Below, one piece after another: positions 43,440 to 54,876 of a DNA stretch of 64,000 nucleotides. Origin of the DNA: Puccinellia tenuiflora (lineage: Eukaryota > Streptophyta > Magnoliopsida > Poales > Poaceae); contig QRDG01000401.1 in NCBI GenBank assembly GCA_012064385.1, positions 781,393-845,392 on the forward strand. Reading direction: 5' to 3'. Positions within the stretch are counted from its first letter, which is position 1. The number at the start of each line of letters is the position of its first letter. Under the pieces are notes generated by a model, which saw only the letters and a list, made by a program, of their open reading frames with translations, was not told the origin of the DNA and did no database searches. A program made the position numbers and the translations under genes.

Positions 43440-43686
43440 GCGCAACAACCGTATAAGAGCATGACTAGCAGGGCCTTAAAAGGCCGAAACCGTAGAATAA
43501 CGGGTTTTGGCGCTTCCGCGGCGATTATCAGGCCTGTTTTAGAAAAAATTCCCAGGTCTGGCCCGGGTCGGCTCGGGAACCCGTAGGTGTGCAGGTTGGA
43601 CGGCCGAAACTGTACGCGACCCTCACTCCTCCTCTCCGTTGTGCGCGAAGGAGATTTCAGCAGCCCAACCCTGCCCCCCGCGCCNG
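43440..43686. other. Truncated repeat-like segment ending at an N
   Basis: It starts ATAAGAGCATGACTAGCAGG, like one end of the AGAGCATCTCCAGC-type grass TIR elements, then becomes GC-rich and stops at CGCGCCN, with the N at 43685. No second end is found. The unknown base marks an assembly uncertainty, so adjacency of this and the next segment is not assured. Confidence 0.4.
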
Positions 43687-46600
43687 ATAAGTTGGTGGTG
43701 CCCCAAGCGAAGGCAGAATTGTAGCTAGTAGCAATTTCCCTCAATTAAGAACGAGGTTTATCGAACCAGTAGGACGTTGAAATCAACAACGAGGTGAATG
43801 TTGAAGATCTCTGACGCTTAGGGATACCTTCAACAGACGTGGACCTGTACACACTCAACCAAATACTTTGTCCCCAACGGCGGATAGGTTGTCAATCTCT
43901 CCGGTCTCGCAGAACACAAAGCGCTTAATTGTATGATGAAATAGATAAACATGAAAAGTGACCAGAGGAGTAATGATGATTAAAAGCAAGTATATGAGGT
44001 TGAGAACAATGTAAAAAGATGGACCGGGGGCCATGGGTTCACTAGTGGAGTCTCTCAAGTAAATAAAATATGTATGTGATGGGTGAACGAATTACAGCTA
44101 GGCAATTGACAAGATCATGACACAAACCCAATTTAGCTATGACAAAAAGGACATGATAATATTTATGAACGCATCACGACAAGGAACAAAGACCGTTGAG
44201 TCCAGCTGCGTCTTTGTCTAAAAAGTCCACCGTGGGATCGCTATCCAGCCTGTCACCCAACGGTATTAAGTTGCAAGCAACAGACAATTGCATTAAGTAA
44301 AGTGTATGAAATAAGCAATACTAATATCAAAATAGACATTAACACCGCTGTTTTACCCTTAGTAGCAACAACATACCCTCGCCCTTAGATGTTTCTGCCA
44401 CTCGTGCCCAGGAACAAAAGGGGGCATGAACCCACTATCTAGCATAAATACCCTCTCTTGGAGATACACACAATCACTTGGCCAAAGTAACTACGCACAT
44501 CGGAGAGCATGCAAGAACATAAATTACTCATATAAGAATCATGCACAATCTGAACATAACTTCATAATCCATCGGATCCCAGCAAACACATCACATAGCA
44601 TTACAATAATCGATCTTGATCATGTTAGGCAGCTCACAAGATCATAAGACATGAAGCACAAGAGAGAGAAAGACTACCAACTAGCTACTGCCATGGACCC
44701 GTAGTCCAAGGTGAGACTACTCACAAATCATCCTGGAGGAAGGCATGGCGATGAAGAGCCCTCCGGGATCGATCTCCCCTCCAGCAGAGTGCCGGGATCA
44801 GCTTCAGATTGGACCCCGAACTAGGGTTTTCGGTGACGGCGCGTCGGGGTCGAGTTTCTGGAAAATAATGGCTGCCTCGACATTTTTAGGTTTTTAGGGA
44901 TTTTATAGGCGTCGGAGGGCGTCGAGGAGAGGTCCCAGGGGCAGGGGCGGGCCCCACCGCGGGTCACCCCTAGGCCGCGGCAGGGGGCCGCCTCTGCCCT
45001 GTGGGCCTCCCCTCCGGCTCTCCTTCGGACTGGTACTTCGTCGTGGCAAATAAAAAATCCTCAAAAAATTCCAGCGCGTTCCGAGAATATTTCCAGAAGT
45101 AAATTTCTGAAACAAAAAGACAGCAAAAACAGGGAACTGGCACTGGGCATCTTGTCAATAGGTTAGTCCGACAAAATGCATAAAAATGATATAAATGACA
45201 GTAAAAACATGTGACAATATCACAAAACTAGCATGGATCACTAAAAAATTATAGATACGTTTGAGACGTATCAGCATCCCAAGCTTAACTCCTACTCGTC
45301 CTCGAGTAGGTAAGTGATAACAAATAATTTTTGAAGAGACATGCAACCAACACAATCTTGATCAAGATAGTAATGCAAAACACATGAAGTGAATATGGTG
45401 ATCCAAAACAATTGTCTATAGTTGACATTAAGCAAACAATGATCAACAAACGCTAGCTAACAAATGCTAGAAACTTTTCATGAATAAGTGCGTTGGAGAC
45501 ATGGAACCATACATAAGGTTTAGAAAGAAGAATTGCGAATTATGTCTCCAATGTAAAGTATCAATCATTCTTCAAAGCATCTAATTAGTCATTCATGAAA
45601 ATAGCCAAGCTCAAGTCAGGTGTCCTAATCCATCTACTTCACAAATCAACTGTTTCGAAGTCTACTCACCTAGTGCAAGTAAGAAGTGACTTTGGCACCA
45701 TGATGTTATGGAAAAGAGAACAATGGTGGAGGTTTGGAAGGTCAAAACGAAAGGCTCAAACATTGGAGGAGGTAACCACAAGACAGAAGGAAGTCCCGTA
45801 GTTGACACTATATGAGGAGTAGTGATTGCCATGCAACGATGCACATAGAGCTATAAGTGTATGAAAGCTCTCCAATGGAACTAGTGGGGGGTGCATCCAA
45901 CTTGCTTGCTCATGAAGACCTAGAGCTCACTTGAGGAGGCTCATCCTTGGAATATACAAGCCAAGTTCTATAACGTTAATTCCCCACATAGTTATACAAA
46001 TGAAACATGAAAACTCTCTATAATGAAGTGTAGGTGCTACTAGCACAAGTGTGGAATAAAGGATAGTAGTGCTGCCCCCTCTCTCTTTTATATTTCTTTT
46101 TTTTTAATTGTGGCCTCCGTGGCTCTTTTAAATTTTCTCTCATTGGTCTCTTTTGGACTCTTTTATGTGGTCACTTTGGACTCTTTTCAATATGCTCACA
46201 GGTAGGGGCAACACTCTATTTTTACAAGATGATCATCACACTTTTGGTACTCATAACTCATAAGACTAATACATGATGTATAAAAGAAGATATGCATGAT
46301 CGAGCACACTAACTCAATGATCAAGCAAACTATATGATAATGAAGAACGACATCAAGTCATGTAATGTAATGATGGATGTTGCATGGCAATGTATCTCGG
46401 AACGTCTATGGAAATGCCGTGATAGGTAGGTATGGTGGCTGTTTTGAGGAAGATAGTTGGCTTATGTGTAGGAGAACAGGATGAAGTTCTCCCACGGAGT
46501 TGGATGTGCTCGCGAAGTATGCACCAATCTCAATGTGAGAGAGGGCATTGCGTAGCACCGAAGAGGCTAGCAAAATATGGAAGTGGAAGTGCCAAAAACC

Positions 46601-47460
46601 AAAACTCGACAATGCATTTCATATATTGCAAACAACTAGCAGTTTCAATGTTCCACAAATGGTTAGAGACACCCCGAGAGGGATCGTGGCGGCGACACAA
46701 GTGCCCCGTTGGCTTCCCCGACCGTTGTAGTAACTACCCACTAGGAACTTATTTTCAACTTAGTAGAATTCATGACACATTAGCATTGTTGACTTAGGTT
46801 GTTTAGTTCAGAAAAGTACGGCTCCACGCTTTAATAACACCTCTCCACTAATCAGCTCTAACACCATTAACCAACACATTTTAACCATTAGTTATGTTAG
46901 TGCCTCAAAACAATTGAAGGGTATCAAATTATCCACATAGTGATCTACAAGACTATGCAGGTTTTTCTACTTCATACCACTGCCACATGCATAGCATTTT
47001 TCCGATCTAACACATTAACCAAGCAACCAAAACAACTCTCCAACAAATATAAGTGAAGAACAAGAGAGTTTAACTTAACAACTAGAAGCTCTAAACAAGA
47101 TAAAAGCTAAAAGCGAGAGCTTACTAGAAAACAGGCAGTAGCTAAGAATACTCGAAAAGATATAAGATAAGCAAAGAAGTATTCAAACGAAAAAGCGGAG
47201 CGTGTCTCTCTCCCACATAAATAAAGCTAGGATCCAACAAAGATATGACCAGCAAACAAACAAACAAAACTGAAAGTAAAAAGACGCTCCAAGCATAGCA
47301 CATAATATGTAAAGTGATAAAAACGAAGTTCAACGAATACGACCTTATGATAGTCAATGAAGATGAGGGATGCCTTGGGCATCCCCAAGCTTTGACTCTT
47401 GATAGTTCTTGATATTCAGAGGGGGTGTCATGGGGGCATCCCCAAGCTTGAGCTTTGATC
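43687..47460 (+). mobile_element. Gypsy-like LTR-element segment (copy B)
   Basis: The first 2.5 kb (43687-46217) match copy A at 25052-27590. Beyond, it continues with GCGGAGCGTGTCTCTCTCCCA (47196), GGATGCCTTGGGCATCCCCA (47369) and GGGGGCATCCCCAAGCTTGA (47431), phrases I associate with the non-coding leader of Triticeae gypsy-type elements. No gag or pol is reached. Neither a TG...CA pair nor a target duplication is found, so this is a fragment; its left edge is two bases from the N. Frames in it (up to 121 codons) are chance. Confidence 0.5.
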
Positions 47461-47851
47461 CATACTCGATTTCTTCATATTCCTCTCCTTTGGAACTTAA
47501 AAACTGCAGAGCACCAAAAAACTACACATGCTGCGCTAACCTTAAATATATAATAGGTGAGAACCTAACATCGCTGAAATGTGCTATGATCAGAACGTAT
47601 CATTCTTGCTGCTTGAAAAAAAAAAAACTTTGCGAGAACCAAAGTATGAAACACGAGAAAACTTTACACTACGATGCATCACCTCGAGATCTAGCGGCTA
47701 AAATCCGCAGCAACAAAACAATAAGGCTGCCTGGTGTCCACCGCGTCGGCCACGACGGCAACACCATGACGGAGAACATGGGCTCCACGAGAGAAGTAGC
47801 CATTTTGTTAAGAAAATATTTTGCTCTCCACTTAGTTTGTTGGCTTGTCCA
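47461..47851. other. Spacer left of the first CACTA element, no gene recognised
   Basis: Contains a plus-strand frame (47409-47900) that overlaps the CACTA end and shows no domain. Part may still belong to the LTR-element segment. The last three bases before the transposon, CAT at 47852-47854, are its target duplication. Confidence 0.35.
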
Positions 47852-47854
47852 CAT

Positions 47855-48160
47855 CACTACGTCACGGCTGATCAATCGGGGCACTTCAAAGTGCCCCTAA
47901 AAGTCAGCCGGTTGCCCCTAATGAGTTTTAAGGGCACTTTTTCAAGTGCCCAATATACTGGTGCCTCTAAAGACTTTAGTGGCAGTTTGTTAAAATGCCC
48001 CTAAAGCTTACAATTTAGAGGCATTTTAGCAACTGCCCCGAAAAGTTTTAAGGGCACTTCGCCAAAGTGCCCCGAAAAGTTTTAAGGGCACTTCGGCGAA
48101 GTGCCCCGAAAAGTTTTAAGGGCACTTTCAAACAATGCCCCCTAATCTATTAGAGGCATT
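47855..48160. repeat. Left subterminal hairpin array of CACTA element 1
   Basis: GGGGCACTTCAAAGTGCCCC near 47878, GGGCACTTTTTCAAGTGCCC (47932), AGTTTTAAGGGCAC units (three times), and a perfect 21-bp palindrome GGGCACTTCGG CGAAGTGCCC at 48086-48106. Units are spaced about 40 bp. Such arrays are the transposase-binding subterminal repeats of CACTA elements. Confidence 0.8.
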
Positions 48161-49494
48161 GTTTAATTTACATTAATACATCCACATAATCATCCATTGT
48201 ATCATATCCCAAAATGCACTCAAACAGCAATAAATCACAGTAAATTCTCATTCATTGTACCATACTTACATAACCACCATAACTAGTTACATGGTCTGTG
48301 CAAATTCAACAATGACAGAATATGGACCATAGACAACACACATACATCAGAATATAACTACATCAGGTTATTGCCAATAATACACCAACAGAAAATGCAT
48401 CAAGGACAGAAACTAGGCATACAGAGCCACCAACGATAACATCATATTCTGATTTTCTTTCAGTAGGAAGAAGGGGAACAACATGACCGATGAACTCGAT
48501 TGTCAGGTCATGGAACTATGTGTGCGTTGCTGCCTTCTTGGCCAATGGAAACTCGCATATACATGCAAGTAACTAGCTAGCCTACATGAAAAGAATAAGG
48601 CAATAACATGTTAAAATGTCATCTTGGACAGTCAGATACTCAGATTAATAAACATATATATAACTGTTAGATAGTTGTTACAGATCCAATCCGAAACATA
48701 GATATAAGATGAAGTTGAACACCACCCTTTATCGTCGTTTGTTTCACAAAAAAGCCAATGAAACAATCATATATAAATTGAGATATTCTGAACAGCATGC
48801 ATTGTAGCTACCGCAAGCGGCAGAAGTGATCAGAAAAAGTGTACACCTACTTGTCATGTTCAATAAATAGATAAAATTGTGCCCTTTCATATATATGAAT
48901 AGTTTACTGCATGAGCTACCAAGAACTAAAATACACAAAAATGATCAGCATATCAGGTCAATAAGAAACACAAATATGAGTACAACAAGGCAGGGAAAAC
49001 TCACATGCTTGTGACAAAAGGAATTTGATAAACCGTCATCCTCCAATCTGAACTTTCTCCTGGTAGATATCAGTGGGAAGATAATGAGAAGTCTCAGGTA
49101 GCGCAAAAGGTAAGAACATTCTATATTAATAAGCTTGCAAATTATGTACATCATAATTTCTCAGCAACAAGAAACAAATTATCATTCCGAGCATGAGTAA
49201 GCATGCGCGTAATAGTTGAACAAGCAACACATCTGCTTAGAAACTTCACCTTGAAAACGAGGTTAAGAAAACTTAACAGGCCTGAAAGCTATTATATACG
49301 TGGAAATGAATAATTAGACCAAAAACCAACCGTATACCTAAAGAAGTGAGCATAGCGCAATCAGAACACGCCCAACAGTACATCACATAGGAAAATATAG
49401 ATTTGAAATGACAATTCGAGTGGATCCTAGGTAAATATAGAATTGTAACATAATTTATAAATGAGGAGAAGTAGACACATTGGTTAATAGTATA

Positions 49495-49639
49495 ACCAGA
49501 TATGCTAATTTGTTTTCTACATGTTGAACTGTCAGAGTGTTTAACCAGATATGCTAATTTGTTTTCTACATGTTGAACTGTCAGAGTGTTTAACCAGATA
49601 TGCTAATTTGTTTTCTACATGTTGAACTGTCAGAGTGTT
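49495..49639 (+). repeat. Three tandem 49-bp copies
   Basis: The unit beginning ACCAGATATGCTAATTTG and ending TCAGAGTGTTTA occurs at 49495, 49544 and 49593 with no visible difference between copies. Identity of the copies means the expansion is recent compared with the rest of the element. Non-coding. Confidence 0.9.
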
Positions 49640-50759
49640 GTAACCTGTATCAATGATAAGAATGGTAAGCAAGGATTAGTCGTGTACCGTCATACAATCT
49701 TCTGATGATAGGGAATTATAAAAATACAACCACTAAACCTGCTAGAGGATCCATCACAAAAAAAAATAAAGAGGTAACTGTAGCTACTAATTTAACACAA
49801 TTAGCTCTTTAGCTAATAGTGGTTTCATGAACTCAGGCAACCACTCATTTAGTGACAGTGTGCCACAGCTGAGTTAATGTTCCCATTTCACCTTGTGTAG
49901 CATATGCAAGTAGTGCTTTGTTTATAGGAAATATGTCAATTATCCATATGAGATACACGGGTACTGATAAGCATATCATAGTGCAATATGGGGTTGTCTA
50001 TTGATCTCATTAACACCTAGATTCGACTTACCTACAGCATATCATAAGCATGACCATTTAGTTCTATTATTTTTGTACACATAGTAGCCTAATCTGTGCA
50101 AATCTGAGATAACTAAGCATTATGAGACCCAGAAGCTAGGATAGGTTGTCATTTCATCTAATCTAATGTAACTCCAGTAATTATATTTATCATGTGAAAT
50201 ATCACGTTAAGTACATCTCTGATGGCAATGTCGACTGACCATATAACGAATAGAAAGCCAACCATAATGAATTGTTGCAAAACGAATAGAAAGGCAACCA
50301 GCTAGGATAGGCCTCTCTAGCTTTGTATATGGTATTTGAGACATGTAACAGCAAACACTTGCCTTTTGAACTTATCATTTCAATTAACAATATAAGGCAG
50401 AATATATAGCCAGAAAAAACTGATTTGTTCTATCAAGCAATAACATTGAGTAACTTGTTCACTTACATCTACTGAACTTGGGGTGACAAAACTACCCTAC
50501 ATGAATGTGAGACTGTTGCTAATCAAACAAGTATGCAACACATTAATCATATACCATAGTTTAGGGTACATGTTCTCTGATTTTTTAGTAGTTTGGTTCA
50601 GTTTGTTGGTTCAGCTAACCTGCAGAAATTAAGCAGATGGCTATTATACATAAATTTACATTGGAATGCATTGCGACTATTAGTTGTTAACAAAATGTGA
50701 AGAAAACTTGACGACCAACAAGATTTAAACCTTGTTCATCGGCTCACCACATTCATCGG

Positions 50760-51000
50760 CTCGATGGCCGGTCACAGGAGTGTGCTCACCTTGAGAAGCT
50801 GTAGCCGAGGCAGAACATCACAGCTGGAGTGGATGTAGTCGAGGAGGCAGGCGTCCGAGTCGTTGTCCGCAGCAGCAGCCACACCACAGCACCCACAGCA
50901 CCACAACAACACCAACACCAACACCAGTCCTAGAATCTCAGCTAATTGACAACCTTGTATTTCACCCAGAAACATTTCCCTTCAAACTCTGAATTGGCAT
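50760..51000 (-). other. Exon-like segment in CACTA element 1, unrecognised
   Basis: A 67-codon minus-strand frame (50975-50772) includes a hydrophobic run LVLVLVLLWCCGCCGVAAAA, like a signal peptide or membrane helix, followed by a polar stretch. It sits between AT-rich blocks of the transposon. Possibly part of a captured or transposon gene; not identified. Confidence 0.3.
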
Positions 51001-51199
51001 TCGGAACCAGCATGTCCTACAACAATTCAGGAGAAATCATCAACTAGTCTCACCACCAGCAAATCTAGATGAACACTCATGTGAACCTTAAGGAATACAC
51101 TTAAGATGCGTCAATGCACCACCACAGACACGCATACAAGGGCCCAAATGGTCGGGTAAGATTGTACCTGACGAGCGCATCACAACAGCCCGAGAAGAA

Positions 51200-51990
51200 C
51201 ACTCAGGTGGTTGGCGTGGCCATTGGGGATGGGCGGTAGACATTGCTCCGGTGCCTCCTTGCCCATGATGCTGTCTCCTCGATGTTATGACGACCTGCTT
51301 TGGTGCCGCTGGGAGTTCCTCGCCAACTTCATATGGGTGCGGCATTTGGTCGAACACCAAGGCTGCGAGGATGGCAGTACGTCACCCGGGCAACAGAGCC
51401 GCTGGAGTCCTGGAGAAGCTCGAAGGCGTCGGGTTGGAGGAGCAAGGCCGTGAAGAGGAGGCGAGAGCGGCGCTGGAGAGAACCCCGAGCGGGCAGCAGC
51501 AGCACCATCGAGTGGCGGCGTCGGTCACCACACGTTCACGCCAAACCGCACGGTAATGAGGCGGCAAGGAGGAGCAGGAGCACATGGGGTCTAAGAAGAG
51601 TTCGCGGACGACGTAGAGGGGAGCAGCACGAGGTGCGGTGGCAGGATATGCGCCGGTGACGGAGCGCGGCTAGGGTTAGGTTCCACGGGAGGAGGCGCGA
51701 GTGGGTCCTCCTGCGCCCTAGACGGCAGCGATGGATGCTCGCCACCCAGGCCTCCGCGCGGGAGCGTAGCCCGGCGGGACCTCCTCCACTGCGGGGGAGC
51801 CGTCCTCCGCCTGAATTTCGCCGGCGCAGGGCGCACGCGGTGGCGGCTGATGGGATTGGGTGGGTATGGCGTCGGGTCAACGCTAACCTCACCATCCCTC
51901 ATCCCCTTATCCGCTTCCTCAAACGGCGCCCGAGCTGGGCCTTGGCCAAAAGGCCGCGTGGGCGACCCACGTAATCTCGGCCTGGCAGAA
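51200..51990 (-). other. GC-rich island of CACTA element 1, shared with element 2
   Basis: The part 51660-51975 closely matches 58432-58860 in CACTA element 2: GCTAGGGTTAGGT near the left, GGGAGGAGGCGCGAGTGGGT, ATGGCGTCGGGTCAACGCTA, and CTTGGCCAAAAGGC. Read on the minus strand it looks like promoter or 5' UTR plus first exon, with overlapping low-complexity frames. Being shared, it belongs to the CACTA family rather than being a separate capture. No transposase motif is seen. Confidence 0.45.
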
Positions 51991-52194
51991 AAAATAAGTT
52001 GGGCCGACGTTTTTTTGAGAGAAAGTTGTACTTCTACACAACTGCACCCGATCATATAGAAAATAATAATTATACAAGACCAATACGGTAAAAAAATTAT
52101 AATAAAAACAATATGATAATAATTATATTATGATTGCAAAAATGTTTTTCTATAATAATAATCTTTATTATTAGTTTGAAATCGGTCTGCGGTG

Positions 52195-52855
52195 TCAGGC
52201 TTCGACGCGTCGACGACTACGGGCGGTGCCCTTGCCCGCCATGGGCACGTCGGCCGCCGGAGCATGCGCTGGCGCAGGAGTCGGGGACGACGCAGGCTTG
52301 AACAGATCGACCAGCTCGACCACCTTCTCGACGGCGTAGACGGCGACAGGGTCCGTGTCCAGCAACATGGACTTGAACCGCGCGATGGCGTTGGAGGTGC
52401 CTGTTTTGACGATGACGACGTTGCCCTCGTTCTGCAGCATGAAGTTGTAGTTCCCGGCGGAGTCTTCGGTGGCGAGCACGTTCATGACGCGGTTGATGCA
52501 CTTGAGGCTCAGCGGCGAGTAGTACACCGGCACGACGTGGAACAATAGCAGCGACACCTTGTACCTCAGCGGTGAGGTTCTTGTACCTGGGCACGAATGC
52601 GGCCACGCCGTCGTCAGAGGGGCAGAACACCGTCATGCCACCAAGAGTGGCAGACGCGTAGGTATACGCCGCGTCAGGGGAGGCCGCGATCAGAGTCGCG
52701 AAGGCCTTGCAGCCGCCCTTCGCCATCGCAGTTGTGACGTTTGGCGGCGTCGGTGGAGCCGTGGGGGGACGGCGGTCGCCTTGCCTCCCATGGCGGTTGC
52801 TAGGGGGAATACTAGTGCGACGAAGAGGGTGGCGGCGGTGCATGCGTCGGCGCAT
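52195..52855 (-). pseudogene. Fasciclin-like arabinogalactan protein (FLA) fragment captured in CACTA element 1
   Basis: FLAs are secreted, often GPI-anchored cell-wall glycoproteins with one or two FAS1 domains. Minus-strand reading shows a signal-peptide-like TLFVALVFPLATAMGGKATA (about 52830-52770), then in another frame TAPPTPPNVTTAMAKGGCKA and CKAFATLIAASPDA, the FAS1 H1-type TVFCPSDDGVAAF (about 52630-52590) and YKNLTAE. After a shift at about 52565 come LLLFHVVPVYYSP, INRVMNVLATEDSAG, NVVIVKTG, DPVAVYAVEKVVELVDLFKP and a Pro/Ala-rich tail, stopping at 52195. At least two frameshifts break it, and the C-terminus lacks a hydrophobic GPI signal. Its position wholly inside a CACTA element with intact ends means capture, the pattern called Pack-CACTA. 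Confidence 0.85.
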
Positions 52856-52899
52856 TGTTTGATTTGTTGGATATAACCTTTGAAGGCACTTTAGTCGTG

Positions 52900-53520
52900 T
52901 TACCGCCATCCTGCCGGCGTCGAGGGCGTCCGAGTGGGGGCGAGGTTAAGCAGAAGGTACAGCAGAGGCTCGAGGTGGAGGTCGGGGTCAACAGGAGCAG
53001 TACACCGAGACGACGTGCTTGAGCAGGGGCTCGAGGAGGCGACCGTGGTCGACGAGGAGGCGCAACATGAGGCACGGGATCCTAGGGAGCAGCGCCGGCG
53101 AGCTGAATCGCGGCAAGCTAGGGTTTGGGTTCGTCCCGAGCAGACAAGGAGGCCCGCATGGAAGTTCCGAAGGTGGGGAATCGGAAGTGAGGTCGGTGGC
53201 CACGTGTGCGTGAGAGGTGGAGGAGCAGGAGCACGACGTGCTCGACGAGGGAGTAGCTAGAGGCGCGAGGGCGGCGGAGCCACGCCGGCGACCGAGCCCA
53301 ACCGAGGCTAGGGTTCCTTGGTGAGCGGTGTAGGGGCGAGGAAAACCAAATCGGCCGTGAGGGCATACAGAGGAGGTCGAGGCGGGACAGCGCAGTGGAT
53401 CGGCGGCGCCGAAAAGGGCCGGCGTCGACCGGAGCAGAGGGCGCTGGTGGCGGCGGCATCGTCGCCGGGGAACGAGAGAGAGCGCTCGGCCGGGTAATCA
53501 TTTTTTTTATTTTTTTCAGA
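52900..53520 (-). other. Second GC-rich segment upstream of the FLA fragment
   Basis: Open frames on both strands. On the minus strand about 53100-52985 reads CLMLRLLVDHGRLLEPLLKH with HVVSVYCSC after it, which looks protein-like (leucine-patterned helix) but is unidentified. It may be a separate captured exon or the 5' region of the same captured transcript unit. The right end (53495-53520) passes into T-rich DNA. Confidence 0.35.
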
Positions 53521-53529
53521 GCCAAAATT

Positions 53530-54160
53530 TTCTATATCTCGCTTGTAGCGAGTTGATCTTTCGACTCGTCCGCTGACTCCTCCACATGGGCTGGCCCACA
53601 AGTGGGCTTTTTTTTCTGTTTCCTGTTTATTTTCTTTATATCTCGTTATTTTATTTCTTTCTACTTTTTGTCATGTTCCTTTTTCTAGTTTTATTTGATT
53701 GGCTGTTTAATTTTTGCATTTTTATTCAATTTTTCTCTTACTTTATATATTTAATTTTTATCATCTATTTGAACTCCTGAACTTTTTTTGAATTCGTGAA
53801 CATTTTCCTAACATGGAACATTATTTGAGATGTATGAACATTTTTAAATGCAATAAAAGTTTTAGGATGTATGAACCATTTTTAAAACATTCACAATTAT
53901 AAAACCTACAATTTTTTTTGTAATTATAGGTGAACATTGTCAACCTAAAAAATGGTTCACACATATTCAAATATGTTGATATTTTAGAAAATAATATCCG
54001 TGGGGTTACAAAAATGTTCACATGTAAAAAATATTCACGAAGTTATTTTAGAAAAAGAAAAATAAAAAATAAAAAATAAAAAATAAAAAATGGAAGATAA
54101 AAATAACCGGAAGAAAAGAAACAGGACACAAAAAATGTTATTACATCACGAAAATTTTCA
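53530..54160. other. AT-rich interior of CACTA element 1
   Basis: T-rich then A-rich sequence with an ATAAAAA microsatellite (54059-54090). Several words of the ATGAACATTTTTxxAAATG kind recur, as is common in long AT-rich transposon interiors. No gene. Confidence 0.4.
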
Positions 54161-54164
54161 GTTG

Positions 54165-54599
54165 TATAACCTTTGGGGGCACTTTGAATTTGTGCCCCAA
54201 AAGATATAACCTTTGGGGGCACTTCGAATTTGTGCCCCGAAAGGCTATCACTTTTGGGGGCACTTTGAATTTGTGCCCCGAAAGGCTATGACTTTTGGAG
54301 GCACTTTGGATTGTGCCCCGAAAGATATAACCTTTGGGGGCACTTTGAATTTGTGCCCCGAAAGGCTATGACTTTTGGGGGCACTTTGATTTTATGCCCC
54401 GAAAGGCTATGATTTTTGGGGGCACTTTGGTTTTACGCCCCGAAAACTATGACATTTGGGGGCATTTTGAATTTGTGCCCCGAAAGGCTATGACTTTTGG
54501 AGGACACTTTACTTAAAATGCCTTTAATTATAAGATTTCATGGCACTTTGAAAAAATGCCCTTAGCAAAATGCCCCGATAACTCAACCGTGACGTAGTG
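54165..54599. repeat. Right subterminal hairpin array of CACTA element 1
   Basis: About nine units with a 40-42 bp period, each with GGGGGCACTTTGAATTTG followed by TGCCCCGAAAGGCTATGAC. The 7-base arms GGGGCAC and GTGCCCC can pair around an AT-rich loop. CACTA element 2 has the same array with about six units (61060-61310). These are the presumed transposase-binding repeats. Confidence 0.85.
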
Positions 54600-54602
54600 C
54601 AT

Positions 54603-54876
54603 CACGCTCCAATGTCAACTTCCCGGACATTAGCAGCGCTGGTTCCATCATGATAAACAAAACAGTCTTCACTTGGCAATTTGTTATTTGTGAGAAAGAA
54701 AATTGAAGTCAAGGGTTTCGTCCCTCTCGACGGATGGTACATTGCAGATTTTGTTGCAAGCAAGCAATGTCCCTAGACCCTAGCTACCAAGTCCATCAGA
54801 CGGGCCGGCCGTGGTGCGACTTGAGAGATTCCGCGTGCGGCGTCTCACCATGGAATCTGTTTGTTCTTGTTAAATA
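54603..54876. other. Spacer between CACTA element 1 and the MLKL-like gene
   Basis: Ordinary sequence, no gene or element ends. Together with 54877-55108 it is the remaining upstream region of the MLKL-like exon. CACTA element 1 displaced whatever lay further upstream. Confidence 0.35.

Larger units (their letters stand above)
47852..54602. mobile_element. CACTA element 1, complete, non-autonomous, 6745 bp
   Basis: The element (47855-54599) starts CACTACGTCACGGCTGA and ends TCAACCGTGACGTAGTG, giving a 15-bp inverted repeat with one mismatch. CAT flanks it on both sides (47852-47854 and 54600-54602), the 3-bp duplication expected for CACTA. Both subterminal regions are arrays of short hairpins on GGGGCAC/GTGCCCC. 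The interior has AT-rich, intron-like DNA, a triplicated 49-bp unit, GC-rich islands and a fasciclin gene fragment. I see no TNP2/TNPD-type transposase, so it would rely on one in trans. Confidence 0.88.

Noticed and set aside
42334..43464. Additional frames of 128-224 codons around the kinase C-terminal half
   Set aside because: Shadows of the kinase coding strand; they lack kinase motifs, while the chosen frame holds all of them.
54165..54599. CRISPR-like regular repeats
   Set aside because: The units are contiguous variants without unique spacers, in plant DNA, at a CACTA end.
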